A stretch of 64,000 nt of DNA from Molossus alvarezi (GCA_037176705.1 CM073896.1:25866708-25930707), one strand, 5' to 3'; numbered from the stretch's first letter, positions 24,941-37,401 are shown. The notes: generated by a model from the letters alone, not told the origin. Numbers and translations are program-made.

Positions 24941-26259
24941 TAAAGGAAGAACAAAATTCCTTATTAAATTGGACATGTTTACATTGAAGGAAATAAGAGC
25001 TCTCACCATTGTGGCCAGGGTGTAAAATTAGAATGTAAAGTGTGATCCCCCGTTAAATTTGATACCAATGAACAAAAAGAAATCAGCAGAGCAGCAGATG
25101 GTACTGTTTGCAGCTCTGGGAGAGACTTGAGGCTCATAGTCACCATCTGCTACACAGCATTTTCTCAAACTTAGTATTTAGCAAAGTTTATTGCTACTAA
25201 TCTTATGAGTATTATGAGACAGATTACCAAATTTCTGCATTCTACCATGCTTTAATTAAAAGAAATATATGTCATGTGTTGGACGGTTATGTGAAATATA
25301 ACTACCACTGCCTGTTACTCTTCTTAATAGCCTCTGCTTTTTTAGTTCAATACTTTTTTCTCTTCAAAATGAAACATTCACTAGGTTATACAATGCACCT
25401 TTAAGAGGTCTGTGGGATCAATCTATCATTGGGCTTTGTGCAAATTCTTACATAAATCCTACCCCTGAACACTTTTATTAAACCTGACTCTTCATGGTTA
25501 GTGAAGTTCTCATGAATGCAGTGTGTGTTTCCTTTATAGATTGTAAAATGCTGACAGTTATGTATTTTGTATTCCCAGCAACACATGTTCAATAAATTTC
25601 AGAGAATTCATTGGCTAAAAGCATTGCAGCTATACTTATTGAAGTTTAATCAACTGGTAGAGAAATTTGGTGAGATATAATCATACATAATTAATCTTAG
25701 CTTTGCATAAAGTTGTAAGTTCTGCAACTAAATCTGTGGATATCTTTTATAGCTTGCATAAACCCTATATACAGTAGTAGATTGAACATAAGAAAAGGCC
25801 ATTTTTGTAGGTCAAAACTAGTCAAAATTTTTCATAATCTTATACAGTTCAAACTGGCATAATGTAACTCTAACAACCATCTGCTGACAACACTGAGCTG
25901 ATGCTTTCATTAACGATTTCCAAAATAGAAATATAGGTATCTTTTTACTGTTATGACTTTTAATATAAAGATGCACAGTGAATAACTTGGTAACATTTGA
26001 TTTATGTAATATTTCTGATTATAAAATTTTAATGCAAATTGACTAAAGAATGTATTTATAATGTAAAATGTGGGGAATCTTCACTAAATTTAAAGACTTA
26101 AAAATATACAGCAAGTGGTTTTTAAATTCATACATATAAATAAAAATATTATAATAACCGAGATAATTTGAGGAAAAAAATAGGAGGTGGGGCCCTTGCT
26201 CTAGTTTAAAGATATATTAAATAAACTGTTTATCTGGCAAAAATATATATATGTGGCAA
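24941..26259. other. No gene recognised
   Basis: AT-rich unassigned DNA with no repeat that I can name. Confidence 0.5.
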
Positions 26260-26400
26260 TAGGTATGATATCTTACACTTCTGCTTCAGTGTTTTTAAAT
26301 CAGTAAACATAGTATTAATACCTACTTCAAAAGATTGTTGTAAGGATTAAAGGAATCAATCCATGTAATGTATTTAAAAGTCTCTTCGGCACAGGGAGAA
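26260..26400 (+). repeat. MIR SINE fragment
   Basis: Taatacctacttcaaaagat, tgttgtaaggattaaaggaa and tcaatccatgtaatgtattt match the MIR 3' part. Confidence 0.65.
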
Positions 26401-28084
26401 CTGGATAAACTGGATAAATAGTTGTTGTAACTATTGTTGTAAGTGTATATTTTGTATTTGCAAGTGAGACATCATAGATTTACTTTCTGGCACTTTACAG
26501 TCTGGCTTTCAGTTGTCTCAGGAGAGTGCAGATAAAATTTGTCCTTGAATTCAAACTATTTCTCAAACTGCATGTAACTACTATAAATTTTAAAGAAATT
26601 ATTATAATTCAAGGCCATGGCAAATTACCACTCCACCCCATGCCCAGTCTCTAAGCAGCTTTAAACGTAAAGTTTTCCAAAAATTGATACATTGTCCATT
26701 GTTTACATATCTGGGAAAATATGAACCAAAACTAACACATTAATTTATGGAACATAGAAGTCATTTTCTGAGTTGTGGGGCTTAATTGTGTAGAATACAC
26801 ACATTAACAAAATAAATATTGTTGGAGGAATAAAGATTTGTATTGGTTCATTTCCATTGTTGTACCCAGCTGTATTTGAGGGACCACCCAGGTCTATTGA
26901 CTACTCTGAGTCTGGACTCCTCTTGGCTCCAAAGCAACTCCTTGATCATCTTAGCCTTTCTTTATGTTCTCTGTAAAATTTTTGTTGTCCCACTAGATAT
27001 ATTCTATAGCCTGGCACATGTTACCATGGTAACATGCATCAAGGATAGAACATGACATCAAGTGGGGTATGGAAGAGAAATAAGTGGGAATGCAGCTGGA
27101 AAGGACAGGCATTGCCATTTTTTAGATGACCAAAACATAATTCATCACAGATTTTAGTACAGATCATGATTTTTACCTAGAAAAATGATATTCTTTTGTA
27201 AATTTTCAGGGTTATATTTTCTAAATTGAAGATAATTAGATCAATAACCTAAAGGTTTTGTTTTTCAGTGACTAGATATTACAAATAAAAATTTCCCTTT
27301 GTTCATGTGATTTTTGAAGGTATATAAATCTAGACTCTTTATAATACTTATAAACATGTAAGCTAAGGCAGACTGACTAGGAAAAAATGGCTTGTTTTAT
27401 ACAATATGCAATTTCATTATCTAATTTATAGAATACACACCAACCTCTATTTCATATATAAAGCAATCTGGAACCTAGCAACCTTATTGAATAGGCAATA
27501 CAACAGCTTATTTTGAAAATTAAATTAAGAAATTTCATTTGCTTCCTGTGCAAAATCAGCACAATTTTTGCTTTAGAGATGTACTGAAAATATTTGAGGG
27601 TAAATGCTATAAATCTTAGAAAAAAATACCTTAAAGGAAACATGAGACCATTTCCGTTAAATCAAGCTAAACATATTCATTCTTTGTAAAGTAATATTTA
27701 TGATTTATTTTATTCCTTCCTCCATATAATAACCTTTAAGAAGTCATGATAATCCATTTCTGTGGTAATTTTAATTCCTACAGTAGATCAGTTCCCATTA
27801 TATTAGACATAATGTAAGTATTTGCATATTGCTATCACTCCTCTTATACACAGAGCTATAAATGTGGAATATTCTCTTCACTTTCATGCCAGGAAAGAAG
27901 TTCTGTGTATTTGGGTAAATGCTTTTTTTAGGCCCAGAATAAACAAAGCAAACATTTTCCAGAATATCTTTGTAGAAACTCTGGCCTAGGGATTTATGAA
28001 ATATAAATGAGAATAGTAAGTCTGCACAGTCTTTCGGGTGTGATAAGAATGGCTCTTTTGGCATGTTTGTAACAATCAAAGGTT
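26401..28084. other. No gene recognised
   Basis: AT-rich DNA. The only item singled out is the palindrome at 27017-27036. Confidence 0.5.
27017..27036. promoter_or_regulatory. 20-bp perfect palindrome with RFX/X-box-like core
   Basis: catgttaccatggtaacatg is its own reverse complement. Its central 14 bases, gttaccatggtaac (27020-27033), fit the X-box pattern bound by RFX transcription factors (GTNRCC, short spacer, RGYAAC). The match is read directly from the sequence. Function is inference, since no promoter or gene is visible nearby, and chance cannot be excluded. Confidence 0.45.
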
Positions 28085-28560
28085 ATAGTCAAACAGTGAA
28101 AAGTGGAGTTGTAATTATCACATAAACAACCCTTAGGGAAGCAAATGAATAAAAAATACACTTTGACCCAGTATTTACACTTTAGGATTTGTCCCATCAA
28201 AGAAATTAGAGTTGTGAACAAAGAAGTCTTTAGTAAATATTTCAACTTTATTTATACCTGAAAATAACAAAAACATTATATAATTGCTACACATAATAAC
28301 GGGGAATCTAAAAAATAAAACATACTTCTGTGTTGGAATACTAAAAATCATGATGTATAAGAGTAGTCATGGACACAACACAAAGACAAAGTGGTGTGTA
28401 CAACAGATGCTAAGAAAGAATCAGAGAGAAATGAAGAAAATATTAAACTTGTTCAGAGAAAAATGTTAACAGTAATTCTCGCTTTGTATGGATGATTTTT
28501 CTTTTTGTGCTCTTTTGTATTATATTTAGGAATGTATATACTCTTAAAATTCACCCATAG
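28085..28560 (+). mobile_element. Old L1M/L1ME LINE 3' end
   Basis: Tttgacccagtatttacact, ataacggggaatctaaaaaa and aaaatgttaacagtaattct, then gatttttctttttgtgctct follow the sense 3' end of old L1 elements. No frame is open. Confidence 0.65.
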
Positions 28561-29269
28561 AAAATGTTAGGAAATCTACTCTGAATTAGCCACATAGACC
28601 AACTGCAATAAATCTGATGTGTTGCCATTATAAAACATTTGTTGAGAGCTTTGCATATAAAGGGCATTAAAGTAGACAGTCATAATTGCTCAGTTTTTTG
28701 TTTTCCACTCTTGAATAGGTAATGAAAGAAGAATCAGGGCACAAAAATTAGTGATTTATACTTTTACATATCTATTTATCTATCTATATTACAAGTAGAA
28801 ACTAAATAATATCCCTTTAAATAAGAATGTCTTATAATAAGCTGCCAGTTTGACTATAAAGCTATAATCCCAATGTCAGAACTCTTACTCCCAAATTACT
28901 AATATTGTCCATTTTAACTGATTTTTTATAATTATATGATTATAGTAACTTATGGAGAAGATATGAATATTTAACATAACTTGATCATGTTAAAATCATT
29001 AGATCACCACTTTGTGGTTGTAGCCACCCAGATGATGAAATCCTTTAAACTGAATCAATCAAGATTGCTCTGAGTGATCCACATGGACCGCCATGTTTGT
29101 ACTATTGTTGAAATCTAGAGCAAGTCTTAAAAGATGTTTCAAGAAACAAAATTATTCTTGAGCTTTCTTAATTTATCCAAATCACATATCTTTTCAGAAT
29201 TATTCCCTTCAATCAAATAAAGCCAATCTCAATTGTAGTGTAGCTTTGTTTTCCTGAATTCTGTAGAGA
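28561..29269. other. No gene recognised
   Basis: AT-rich unassigned DNA. Confidence 0.5.
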
Positions 29270-29475
29270 AGGGCTCAACAAATATATTCTATAAAGAGCT
29301 AAATAGAAAATATTTGTGGACCATATAATCTCTGTTGAAACTATTCAAACTGCCATTGTACTGCAAAAGCAGCCACAGATGTGTCAATTAATGAGCATGC
29401 TGTGTCCCAATAAAACTTTATTTACAAAATGGCTAGCAAGCTGGATTTGGCCTGCAGGCTATAGATAGCCCACCC
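29270..29475 (+). mobile_element. hAT-Charlie-type nonautonomous DNA transposon
   Basis: Ggaccatataatctctgttg, actgcaaaagcagccacaga, cccaataaaactttatttac and ggatttggcctgcaggctat appear in order over nearly a full short element. The terminal inverted repeats are eroded. The family (a MER-class hAT) is recognised by pattern, but the exact name is not certain. Confidence 0.75.
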
Positions 29476-29789
29476 AATCTGGATGCTTGATTTAATTATC
29501 CACTCATAACTTTTGCTTGAATTTGGTACAGATGCCTAATAATGCATATGCCTAAATAAATAGCTGATAGAAGGTTATGTATACTAAAGAGAAGAATGAA
29601 GGGTTACATAGTCATATATAGACACATTTACAATTCTCCTAAATTTAGCAGAGATTAGGGTGATGCATCAGTTAAATTTGCTAAAAGGTCTCATCTCTCA
29701 CCATGCCAATCTAAATATTTACTTTGGAGTCTGAAAGGTTATTTAATTTATATCATGTTAGAGGTATTTATTATCTTTTTTTATTTTTA
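29476..29789. other. No gene recognised
   Basis: AT-rich unassigned DNA. Confidence 0.5.
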
Positions 29790-29925
29790 TACCAATGCTG
29801 AGATTTTTTGTTGTTGTTGTTTTCATCTTACTAATACATAAATTGAAGTTCAGTGAAATTCAGCAACTCCTATCATGGGATAGAAATGTCAGATCTACAC
29901 TGTAAACAAAGGTTATTTACTATAG
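29790..29925 (-). repeat. Possible MIR fragment
   Basis: Plus-strand aattgaagttcagtgaaatt, then cagcaactcctatcatggga and agatctacactgtaaacaaa loosely follow antisense MIR. Confidence 0.4.
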
Positions 29926-30659
29926 TACCATGTAGAGAGTTAATTCTAGCTTAAATCAGTGTTTGGGTCCTCTGACCTTGGTCTATTTAAGGCACAGTTC
30001 TCAACAGTTGGACAAATAATGGTTTTAATGCATCACACATTATGTAAATTAACCAAATGTTAAATTTTTTTTAGAGCTTTACTATGATTAATAAAAACTG
30101 GAATTTGTCTAGTTAACTCAGTCAATAGCTGAATATCTGCTGTAACTTTCTGAACAATTCCATTGCACGTTTACAATATATATTTTGGGTGGATTTCAGG
30201 ATTATATATGTATATATCAAACTTGCAATGTACGATAAGATGGTAATCTTTATTTTTAGTTCTAAAACATTCATGTATTTCATACAGGTACAGGGAAATT
30301 CTTTGAGCTAAGAATAAAAGTTTTTTTTCCTCTTTCTTCTTAGAAAAATTTATTCTGTCATTAAATTTTATAAAATTAATTTTATAACATCTGTTTTGAC
30401 CCTTGAACTCTTTGGGAGAAACGAGGGGCTGTCTGCCATTCTAATTTTTTTACTCAGCTCTTTTCCAAAGCCAGCTAGGTAGAAAATTCAAATAGCATAA
30501 AACCTGAATAATAGAATGAGTGTGTGCTCATTCTACTTCATAATGACATTTTGAATTAAATATTGGTTTTAGGGGACATCCCCTGAAAAAGCTAAATACT
30601 ACATAAAACATTTTTGCTATGAGAAAATGCAGTACGCTCAGCTCTTGTTTGGTGTTGAC
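29926..30659. other. No gene recognised
   Basis: AT-rich unassigned DNA. Confidence 0.5.
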
Positions 30660-30800
30660 TCTTGTTTATTTACCCATTCAATGCACGATCACTGAGCCCC
30701 TAATCTTGGCTAGGTACTATGTCTTAAGCTATTTTTACTTAATAACATGCTTAGCTCAATAATAGGAATTTTCAAGTGATAAAACAGAAGGGAGAAAGAA
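30660..30800 (-). repeat. Possible MIR/L2 fragment
   Basis: Attcaatgcacgatcactga, then ggctaggtactatgtcttaa and gctcaataataggaattttc resemble antisense MIR or L2 3' sequence. Highly eroded. Confidence 0.4.
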
Positions 30801-31559
30801 GAGTTTAATTTAGACTGGGATAACTGGGACAGTTTATAGGATGAAATGCTGCCAGCGTTCTCTGAAACAGTGAGGGTGTTAGCTGGGTAAAATGACAAGC
30901 AGGAAATTGGGAAAGAGAAAGGGAGCAGAATGGGTAAGAGTCTATCAAGATTTTCTACTCATTTCCTGAGAGCAGAAATATGTGTGTGAGGGAGGGTTGC
31001 TAGGAAAAGAATTGTCAGGCTTGTAGGTTTGGGGTGGCAATGGAGATGAGGGTGAGGTGAGGTGGTGATTTGTGAGTAGTCACAAAGGTAGTCTGAGATG
31101 CTGGTGACCAAGTGACAAGATGTGGAAAGAATATGCTCTTTGCAGGAATAGAGCAAACCCTGGACTCCATGGTCAAGGCCATTCCATATATGTACATTAC
31201 ATTTCAGACGTTTGATCTCAACTCTGCTTCCATTGGAGGGTCACGGAAATTTGTGCTGATAATAAGTGCCAGTTGTATAATATGCCTCATCAATTTTTCT
31301 TTACTATTAATATTTATACTTTATTTTATTGTTAAAGGTACACATTATTACTAACACCATCTCCATGCAGAATTTCTGTTCTGTAAACACTAACAGGATA
31401 TTATGCAATCTTTCTGATGCTAAATCTTCATGCAATGATTAAATTGATGGACGAGGTGATGTAGTCAGAGATATTTATGATACTGATTTAACATCTATCT
31501 CAAATTTAGTGTATTGTAATATTTGGGGGTACTAATTTTATATGTGGCACTCAGTACAT
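30801..31559. other. No gene recognised
   Basis: Includes a GT/GA-rich stretch (30975-31080) on the plus strand. No feature is supported. Confidence 0.5.
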
Positions 31560-31725
31560 TATAAATTAACTAATTGAATCCTAATAGAAATCATATACGG
31601 CAGGCAAAATTATACCCACTTTACTGATAAGGAAACAGAATGATTTAGTAAATTCTCTAGCTTCTTACAGCTAACAAATGATTAAGCAACATTCAAATTC
31701 TCCTAGCTTTTTGCTGTCCCTTACT
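31560..31725 (-). repeat. MIR SINE
   Basis: Plus strand: attatacccactttactgat, aaggaaacagaatgatttag and cttacagctaacaaatgatt, in antisense MIR order. Confidence 0.65.
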
Positions 31726-32362
31726 ATAATAACTTAGTGTAGAGAAATTCCCAGGTAGAAATATGAGTCGCAAAAGACTCATAAAGCCACTGGTCCTAAA
31801 CCCAATTTTCTTTATGTTCAATTTGCTTAAAAGCAATATATTTTGCATGTTTATAATAAAATAGTAAGCAAGTAACAAAGTGAAATACAACTTATTTACC
31901 TTAATATTCAAAGTTAGAGTTCCTAAAAGCCCTGTTTCCAGAGTCCTTCAATTGTTTATGTATACAAATTAGAATAATCCTGCCTGTGGCAGATTGAATA
32001 ATTCATAAATTTAAAAATATATATATTATTCAGTGTGCCCATTGACCATTTATTTTAGAGTAAATTTAAAACAATACAGAATTTAACAGATACAACAGAG
32101 TTTAAAAACTATGGGAGTTTGGTCATATTTTAGGAAACTGGTCATTGTGCAAATTGTTTATAAAATGATATGGTTTGGTGTAAATTTAGTTCAGTTTGAT
32201 TAACCTGGGATCCAGCCAGAACTGAGGCTAGGATTTCAGTGGATGAGCAGCTAGAGAAGGAAAAGAGTTCGGGAAAAGGAAGAAAAAAGACAGAGTACCA
32301 ACAGGATTGGAGACCTGGTCTCTAAAATATGGGGTTTGTGCCTTAGTCCCTAGTGGTGACTG
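31726..32362. other. No gene recognised
   Basis: AT-rich unassigned DNA. Confidence 0.5.
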
Positions 32363-32645
32363 TGTTAGTTTCCTAAGGCTACTTTAATAAATCACCACAA
32401 ATTTGGCAGCTTGAACAACAGAAATCTATTCTCTTATAGTTCTAGAGTTCCGAAGTTCAGAAGCTGTATCACTTGACCAAAACTTAAGGTGTTGGTAGTT
32501 CCTCCCTCCGTCCTGAGACTAAGGGAAAGTCTGCCGTTGCCTCTTCCAGTTCTGTTGCCAAAACACCTGGGCTCATGGCTACATCACTCCGATAGCTGCC
32601 TCTATGTCCTCTTCTGTGCGGTCAAATCATTCATGCCTCCCTCTT

Positions 32646-32919
32646 TTTATTTTAATTTCTAATTATTATTAATTTTTTTTATCCTCACGTTAGGTCAATT
32701 TTGCATTTATCTTTAGATAGAGCGGGAGGGAGAGAGGGAGGAAGAGAGAGAGAGAAACATCGATGTGAGAGAGACACATCGACTGGCCGCCATCCACACG
32801 ACCCCAACCAGGGCCAGGGACAAACTGTCACCAAGGCACATGGCCTTCGTGGGAACCAAACCTGGGACTCTCTGGTCCACGGGTCGATGCTCTAACCTCT
32901 GAACCAAACCGGCCAGTGC
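32646..32919 (-). mobile_element. Ves-type SINE with 15-bp TSD, inside MLT1
   Basis: Minus-strand head gcactggccggtttggttca, CT-rich body and tail region with atctaaagataaatgcaaaa. The TSD tcatgcctccctctt (32631-32645) and tcatgccttcctctt (32920-32934) differ by one base. The body is a little more diverged than the copy at 33058. Confidence 0.92.
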
Positions 32920-33057
32920 TCATGCCTTCCTCTTAAAAGGATACATTTGATTTCATTTAGAAACTACATGGATAATGGAGGATAATCTCCTTATCTCAAG
33001 ATCTTTAATGTAATGATTTCCAAAGTTTTTTTTTTATTGAAATTATAATTTATTTGT

Positions 33058-33308
33058 TTGTTTTTCATCTTCACCTGAGGACATTTCTCCATTTTTTGTA
33101 CAGATAGAGTGGGAGGGAGAGAGAGGAAGAGAGAGAGAGAGAGAGAAACATCTATGTGAAAGGGACACATCGAGTGGCTGCCACCCGCATGACCAACCAG
33201 GGCCGGGGACAAACCGCAACCGAGGTACATGCCCTTAGTGGGAACTGAACCCGGTTCTCTCCGAACCGCAGGCCGACGCTCTAACAGCTGAGCCAAACCG
33301 GCCAGGGC
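33058..33308 (-). mobile_element. Young Ves-type SINE with perfect 19-bp TSD
   Basis: Minus-strand head gccctggccggtttggctca, CT-rich body, and tail ggagaaatgtcctcaggtga. The perfect TSD gaaattataatttatttgt lies at 33039-33057 and 33309-33327. It sits within the segment that interrupts the MLT1 LTR. Confidence 0.95.
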
Positions 33309-33480
33309 GAAATTATAATTTATTTGTAATTGAACATTGTATTTGTGAAGTATTATCTATACTTGAAGATTTTTTACTTTAAAGCTTGGATAGTCACTTT
33401 AACATACTGGTTGTTCGAAGTCATTTCTACCCCTAAACATGCTTTATTTTTTAAAAATATATATATTTTCATTTTAATTA

Positions 33481-33680
33481 GCCCAGCTGGTATGGCTCAG
33501 TGACTGAGCATTGACCCTGCACCAAAAAGTGGTCAGTTTGATTCCCAGTCAGGGCACATGCCCAGGTTGTGGGCCCAATCTCCAGTGAGGGGCATGCAGG
33601 AGGTGGCCAGTCGAAGATCTCTCTCATCAATGTTTCTGTTTCCCCCTCCCTCTCTAAAACTCAATCAATCAATAAATATC
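33481..33680 (+). mobile_element. Ves-type SINE, older subfamily
   Basis: Starts gcccagctggtatggctcag, has gtcagtttgattcccagtca in the B-box region, then gggcatgcaggaggtggcca, a CT-rich stretch and the tail aactcaatcaatcaataaat. No convincing TSD. Confidence 0.87.
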
Positions 33681-33862
33681 TCAATTACAGTTGACATAAA
33701 ATATGGTCTTATATAGTATACTATATCTTCATGACTCAAGGTTTTTAATTTAATCATATTTTCAAAGTTTTTTTTTTTTTTTTTTGGTACGCAAAGTAAC
33801 ACTCATAGGTTCCAAAAATTAAGATAAAGATATTTGGGGGAGGCCATTATTTAGCCTACAAA

Positions 33863-34675
33863 AGGATACAGTTTAGGATAGTAGTTATATCTAGATTTAA
33901 ATTCTCTAGCATCCAAATATCAAATACTATTTTTTCAATTTGGAGGAAAGAGTAGGTAATGGAAGTACTTAATGTGGTTCACAGAATAGAAAAAAGTAAA
34001 ACTAGTTGTAAAAGTGGGCCAGGATAAGTCAGGTACCACCAGGAGTCTGTGCTTCTGATCTCTTTGTCCCTTTGATTGCTTGTTTTATTTCATGAACTGT
34101 CTTACTCTACATTCCTGAATGTCTTATTTGGGTTTTCCAGAAGCAGACCCACCGACACCACAGTGTATTTGGAGTACATGTGGTTTTTCAGATGTTTTCT
34201 GGAAGCTCACGTAGGAGATTAAATGGTACATGGCATAATTCCACTGGCGTTTATTCACCTAAGGTCTGGGAGGTGATACAGATTCTGCAGCTCCATGACA
34301 CCCCACCCAAAGAGTGAAGGCATTGGTGTGTTTGACCTACCAGCTCCTGTCAGTCAAGGATGAGGTTTGCTTTCATGGAGTGTTACTTCCTCCTCACATT
34401 TGACCTGCCACACATGTGCTCAGAGAGGGATCTAGAGGCCAAGGGTGCTGCAGACAAAGAGATGCAGGTGTTATCTGAAGGAGGTTGAGCAGTGTGCATG
34501 GAAACAATGATGATTAAGGATATGGGTGTGGCATAAATATCACCTACAATACTGTAACCTCCTGCTATCACCAGCCTTGCATGTCACATTATCTTACTTT
34601 CACCATTTAAGTAACAGTGCCTCAATCACCAGTACAAATTTGTAAATCCTAAAAAAAGAAAGGGTCTTCTAGGGC
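33863..34675. other. No gene recognised
   Basis: Unassigned. 34130-34560 is less AT-rich than its surroundings. No domain-bearing frame. Confidence 0.5.
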
Positions 34676-34693
34676 TGGTTGTTGTCATTTCTT

Positions 34694-35574
34694 TCTTTCT
34701 TTTTTTAAATTAATTTATTTTTGTTACAGATGTTTCTCCTTTTCCCCCACTGATCCTCCCATCCCTCACCCTCCCCACACTGTCCCCAGCTTTGTTGTCC
34801 ATGTTCATTTTTCATACATACATGCATATAAGTTCTGGGGTTTATCTTTCCCCCACCACCCCCTTTTCTGGGGACTGTCAGTCTGTACCCCACTTCCACA
34901 TCTCTGGTTCTACCCCATTACTCAGATTGTTATGTTCATTATATTCCACAAATAAGTGAGATTACATGATACTTGTCTTACTCAGTTTGGCTTGTTTCAT
35001 TTAGGATAATACTTTCCAGGTCCCTCCATGTTGTCTCAAAGGATAAGAGATCTTTCTTACAGCTGCATAGTACTTCATTGTGTATATATACCACTGCTTT
35101 TTAATCCATTCGTCTACTGATGGACATTTGGGCTGTTTCCAGATTTTAGCTATTGTAAATAGTGCTGCTATGAACATGGGGGCACATTTATTTTTTCTGA
35201 TTGGTGTTTCAGGCTTCTTAGGGTATATTCCTAGAAGTAGGATCACTGGGTCAAGTGGAAGTTCAATTTTTAACTTTTTGAGGTAACACCATATTGCTTT
35301 CCATAGTGGCTGCACCAGTCTGCATTCCCACCAGCAGTGTGCTAGAGTCCCCTTTTCTCCACACCCTCCACAACACTTGTTTGATGATTTGTTGATGGTG
35401 GCCATTCTGACAGGTGTGAAGTGATACCTCATTGTTGTTTTCATTTGCATCTCTCTGATGATTAGTGATGTTGAGCATTTCTTTATATGTCTCTTGGCCA
35501 TTTGTATGTCCTTTTTGGAGAGGTGTCTATTTAGTTCCTCTACCCATTTTTTAATTGGGTTCTTTGTCTTCATT
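34694..35574 (-). mobile_element. Young 5'-truncated L1 with perfect 18-bp TSD
   Basis: The plus strand starts with the T-rich tail and C-rich 3' UTR complement, then ORF2 C-terminal coding sequence on the minus strand. From [19 protein letters not shown] it runs through the cysteine-rich [18 protein letters not shown] and [18 protein letters not shown] frameshift after YYAAVRK gives an early stop near 35001. The TSD tggttgttgtcatttctt lies at 34676-34693 and 35575-35592. The upstream flank is in frame and extends this into a 225-codon ORF, which is not a real gene. Confidence 0.94.
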
Positions 35575-35592
35575 TGGTTGTTGTCATTTCTT

Positions 35593-36964
35593 AAACAAAT
35601 CCCTGAAACTAGGGTTACTGAGACAAGAAGACTCTGAGTCAGGCTGCAGGGTCTCAATTTGTGGGAAGCAGCTTGCAACTAAGGAAAGACAATATTCCCA
35701 GAAGAAAACTATTTGCTTTTGCCTGTTCTGTTTTCTGGGAATAAGAAGGAGGTCAAGGAGGTGAATGGGACACTAAATTCAGGTATGTTAGTTCATATGG
35801 GTGAAATGTACAACTCTGTGTGATATGCCTGTTTTGACACAGAATTACAGGCTGCAGATTCCACAGGGAAAAGGAAGAGAACAATGCATGGTGTGAAGGT
35901 TCTAGGAAAATAACTGTGATTAAAGCAATCAATTGAGTTCCACACTGTCGATTGTAGTCAATCTCATTTGACCCAGGGATTGCACTGCGGTGAATATGCA
36001 AATGTGACATTCCTGTAAAACTAAACTGCAACTGTGTGCACATACCCCTGGGTAGACTCACCGTATGCATGCTATGTATCGGAATAGGAATAGAACTGGT
36101 AGTTCCAGATTCTGTCATTGGTGGCAAGGGGGCTGACTATGCTCTGTTTTCAATGTGGGAATTGGGTTAAGTCCTGATGAGGTTGAGCTCATAAATTTAG
36201 AGGCCTCAGTTTCTCTAGTATGAGGGGACAGGAATGGTAGGAAGTAACAAACATAATAATGAATCTAAAGATTCATCTTTCTACTATATTTTTATTAGAA
36301 ACTTAATTAGTTGAAGTTCAAAACTAGGTGACCTTAAATAATACTCATTTTTAAGTAGGCTGTCAAGCATTGCAGAATCTGAGAAGACAGTTATTGAGAT
36401 TGCAACAAACCTAATCTAGTTCTAATTATTTTTCACAGAAGGAAAAAAATAGGAACTGAATCAATTTCCTCCTATCCTGTCATAACAGCACATATGCAGT
36501 CTGTATAAAAGTCATTTTTATACCTTTTTTTTCTTTTCTGTGGAGGATCTACTACCTTTATACTTTATTTTCATGCTTCTAGGGTTTGCTGTAGAACTTT
36601 AATGTTCCTGCTTTGGTTTCACAGAATTAAATATTAAACAATATCACTAACTAGATATGGAACATTTACTTTCCAAGTAATTGGATTGTGGATGAACCTG
36701 CTGCTACCGCTCATTAGTCTGTAACTTTATAAGACTTTAACTTTATTCTCCTTTTATAACACTGCAATTTGGAAACTTTCCACAAAGCTGAGAGAAGCTG
36801 AAAATAGTTGGATATGGCCTTATGTTGCCTATGGGACACAGTGTCATGCTCATCAGTGATGGTGTCACGCCATCAGAGTCCAACTATAATACACAGCTTG
36901 CCAAATCATTCATGATTTCCCACCTAAACATAGATATCTCCATTAGCAACTTAAGAGTAGTGTT
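35593..36964. other. No gene recognised
   Basis: Unassigned. A 124-codon minus-strand frame at 35753-36127 has no recognisable content. I take it as chance. Confidence 0.5.
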
Positions 36965-37391
36965 CCTTTTCTTTAAAAATCATGTTTAAAGTGATATATA
37001 TTCATTGTAGAAGATGTGGAACATTGATGAAAAAATTACTGTAATTCCTTGACTTAGACATAATTCTACTAATATTTTCTTGTTTGTATGTTTATATTTG
37101 TGTACATTATATTATACATATGAAATCAGTTCTGTTTTTAAGATATTATGAATATCTCCCATATCTTTAAAATTCTTCAGAAGAATATTTTATATAAGCT
37201 GCCTACTCTTTATTCTTAAGGTAGTATACCATGATGTAGTTAATCGTTCAGTGCAGGACATTTGGATTGCTTCTAGTTATTTGCTGCCATAAATAATGGC
37301 ATGATAAGATCTCCATACATAAATCATTGTCCTCATTTATGGTGATTTCTTTAGAAGAGATTCCCAGATATGGAATTGCTGGGTCAAATTG
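36965..37391 (-). mobile_element. Old L1M/L1ME LINE 3' end, antisense
   Basis: Gatatatattcattgtagaa, ttcttaaggtagtataccat, gccataaataatggcatgat and agatatggaattgctgggtc follow the antisense 3' end of an old L1. The younger L1 at 37402 inserted at its end. Confidence 0.65.
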
Positions 37392-37401
37392 AATATACCA
37401 G

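Larger units (their letters stand above)
32363..33862 (-). mobile_element. MLT1-type ERVL-MaLR solo LTR, interrupted by three SINEs
   Basis: It opens tgttagtttcctaaggctac and continues aacaacagaaatctattctc and ggataatctccttatctcaa. It closes with ggttccaaaaattaag and ggccattatttagcctac, all in antisense MLT1 order. SINEs at 32646-32919, 33058-33308 and 33481-33680 break it. The block around ctcaagatctttaatgtaat (from about 32996) appears again at 33738-33775, so part of the LTR or its flank seems duplicated. No internal retroviral sequence is present. Confidence 0.75.

Noticed and set aside
33711..33726. 16-bp palindrome atatagtatactatat
   Set aside because: It is made almost only of A and T in an AT-rich stretch, so chance is likely.
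35753..36127. 124-codon minus-strand frame
   Set aside because: No recognisable content, signal peptide or neighbouring gene structure. I treat it as a chance frame.
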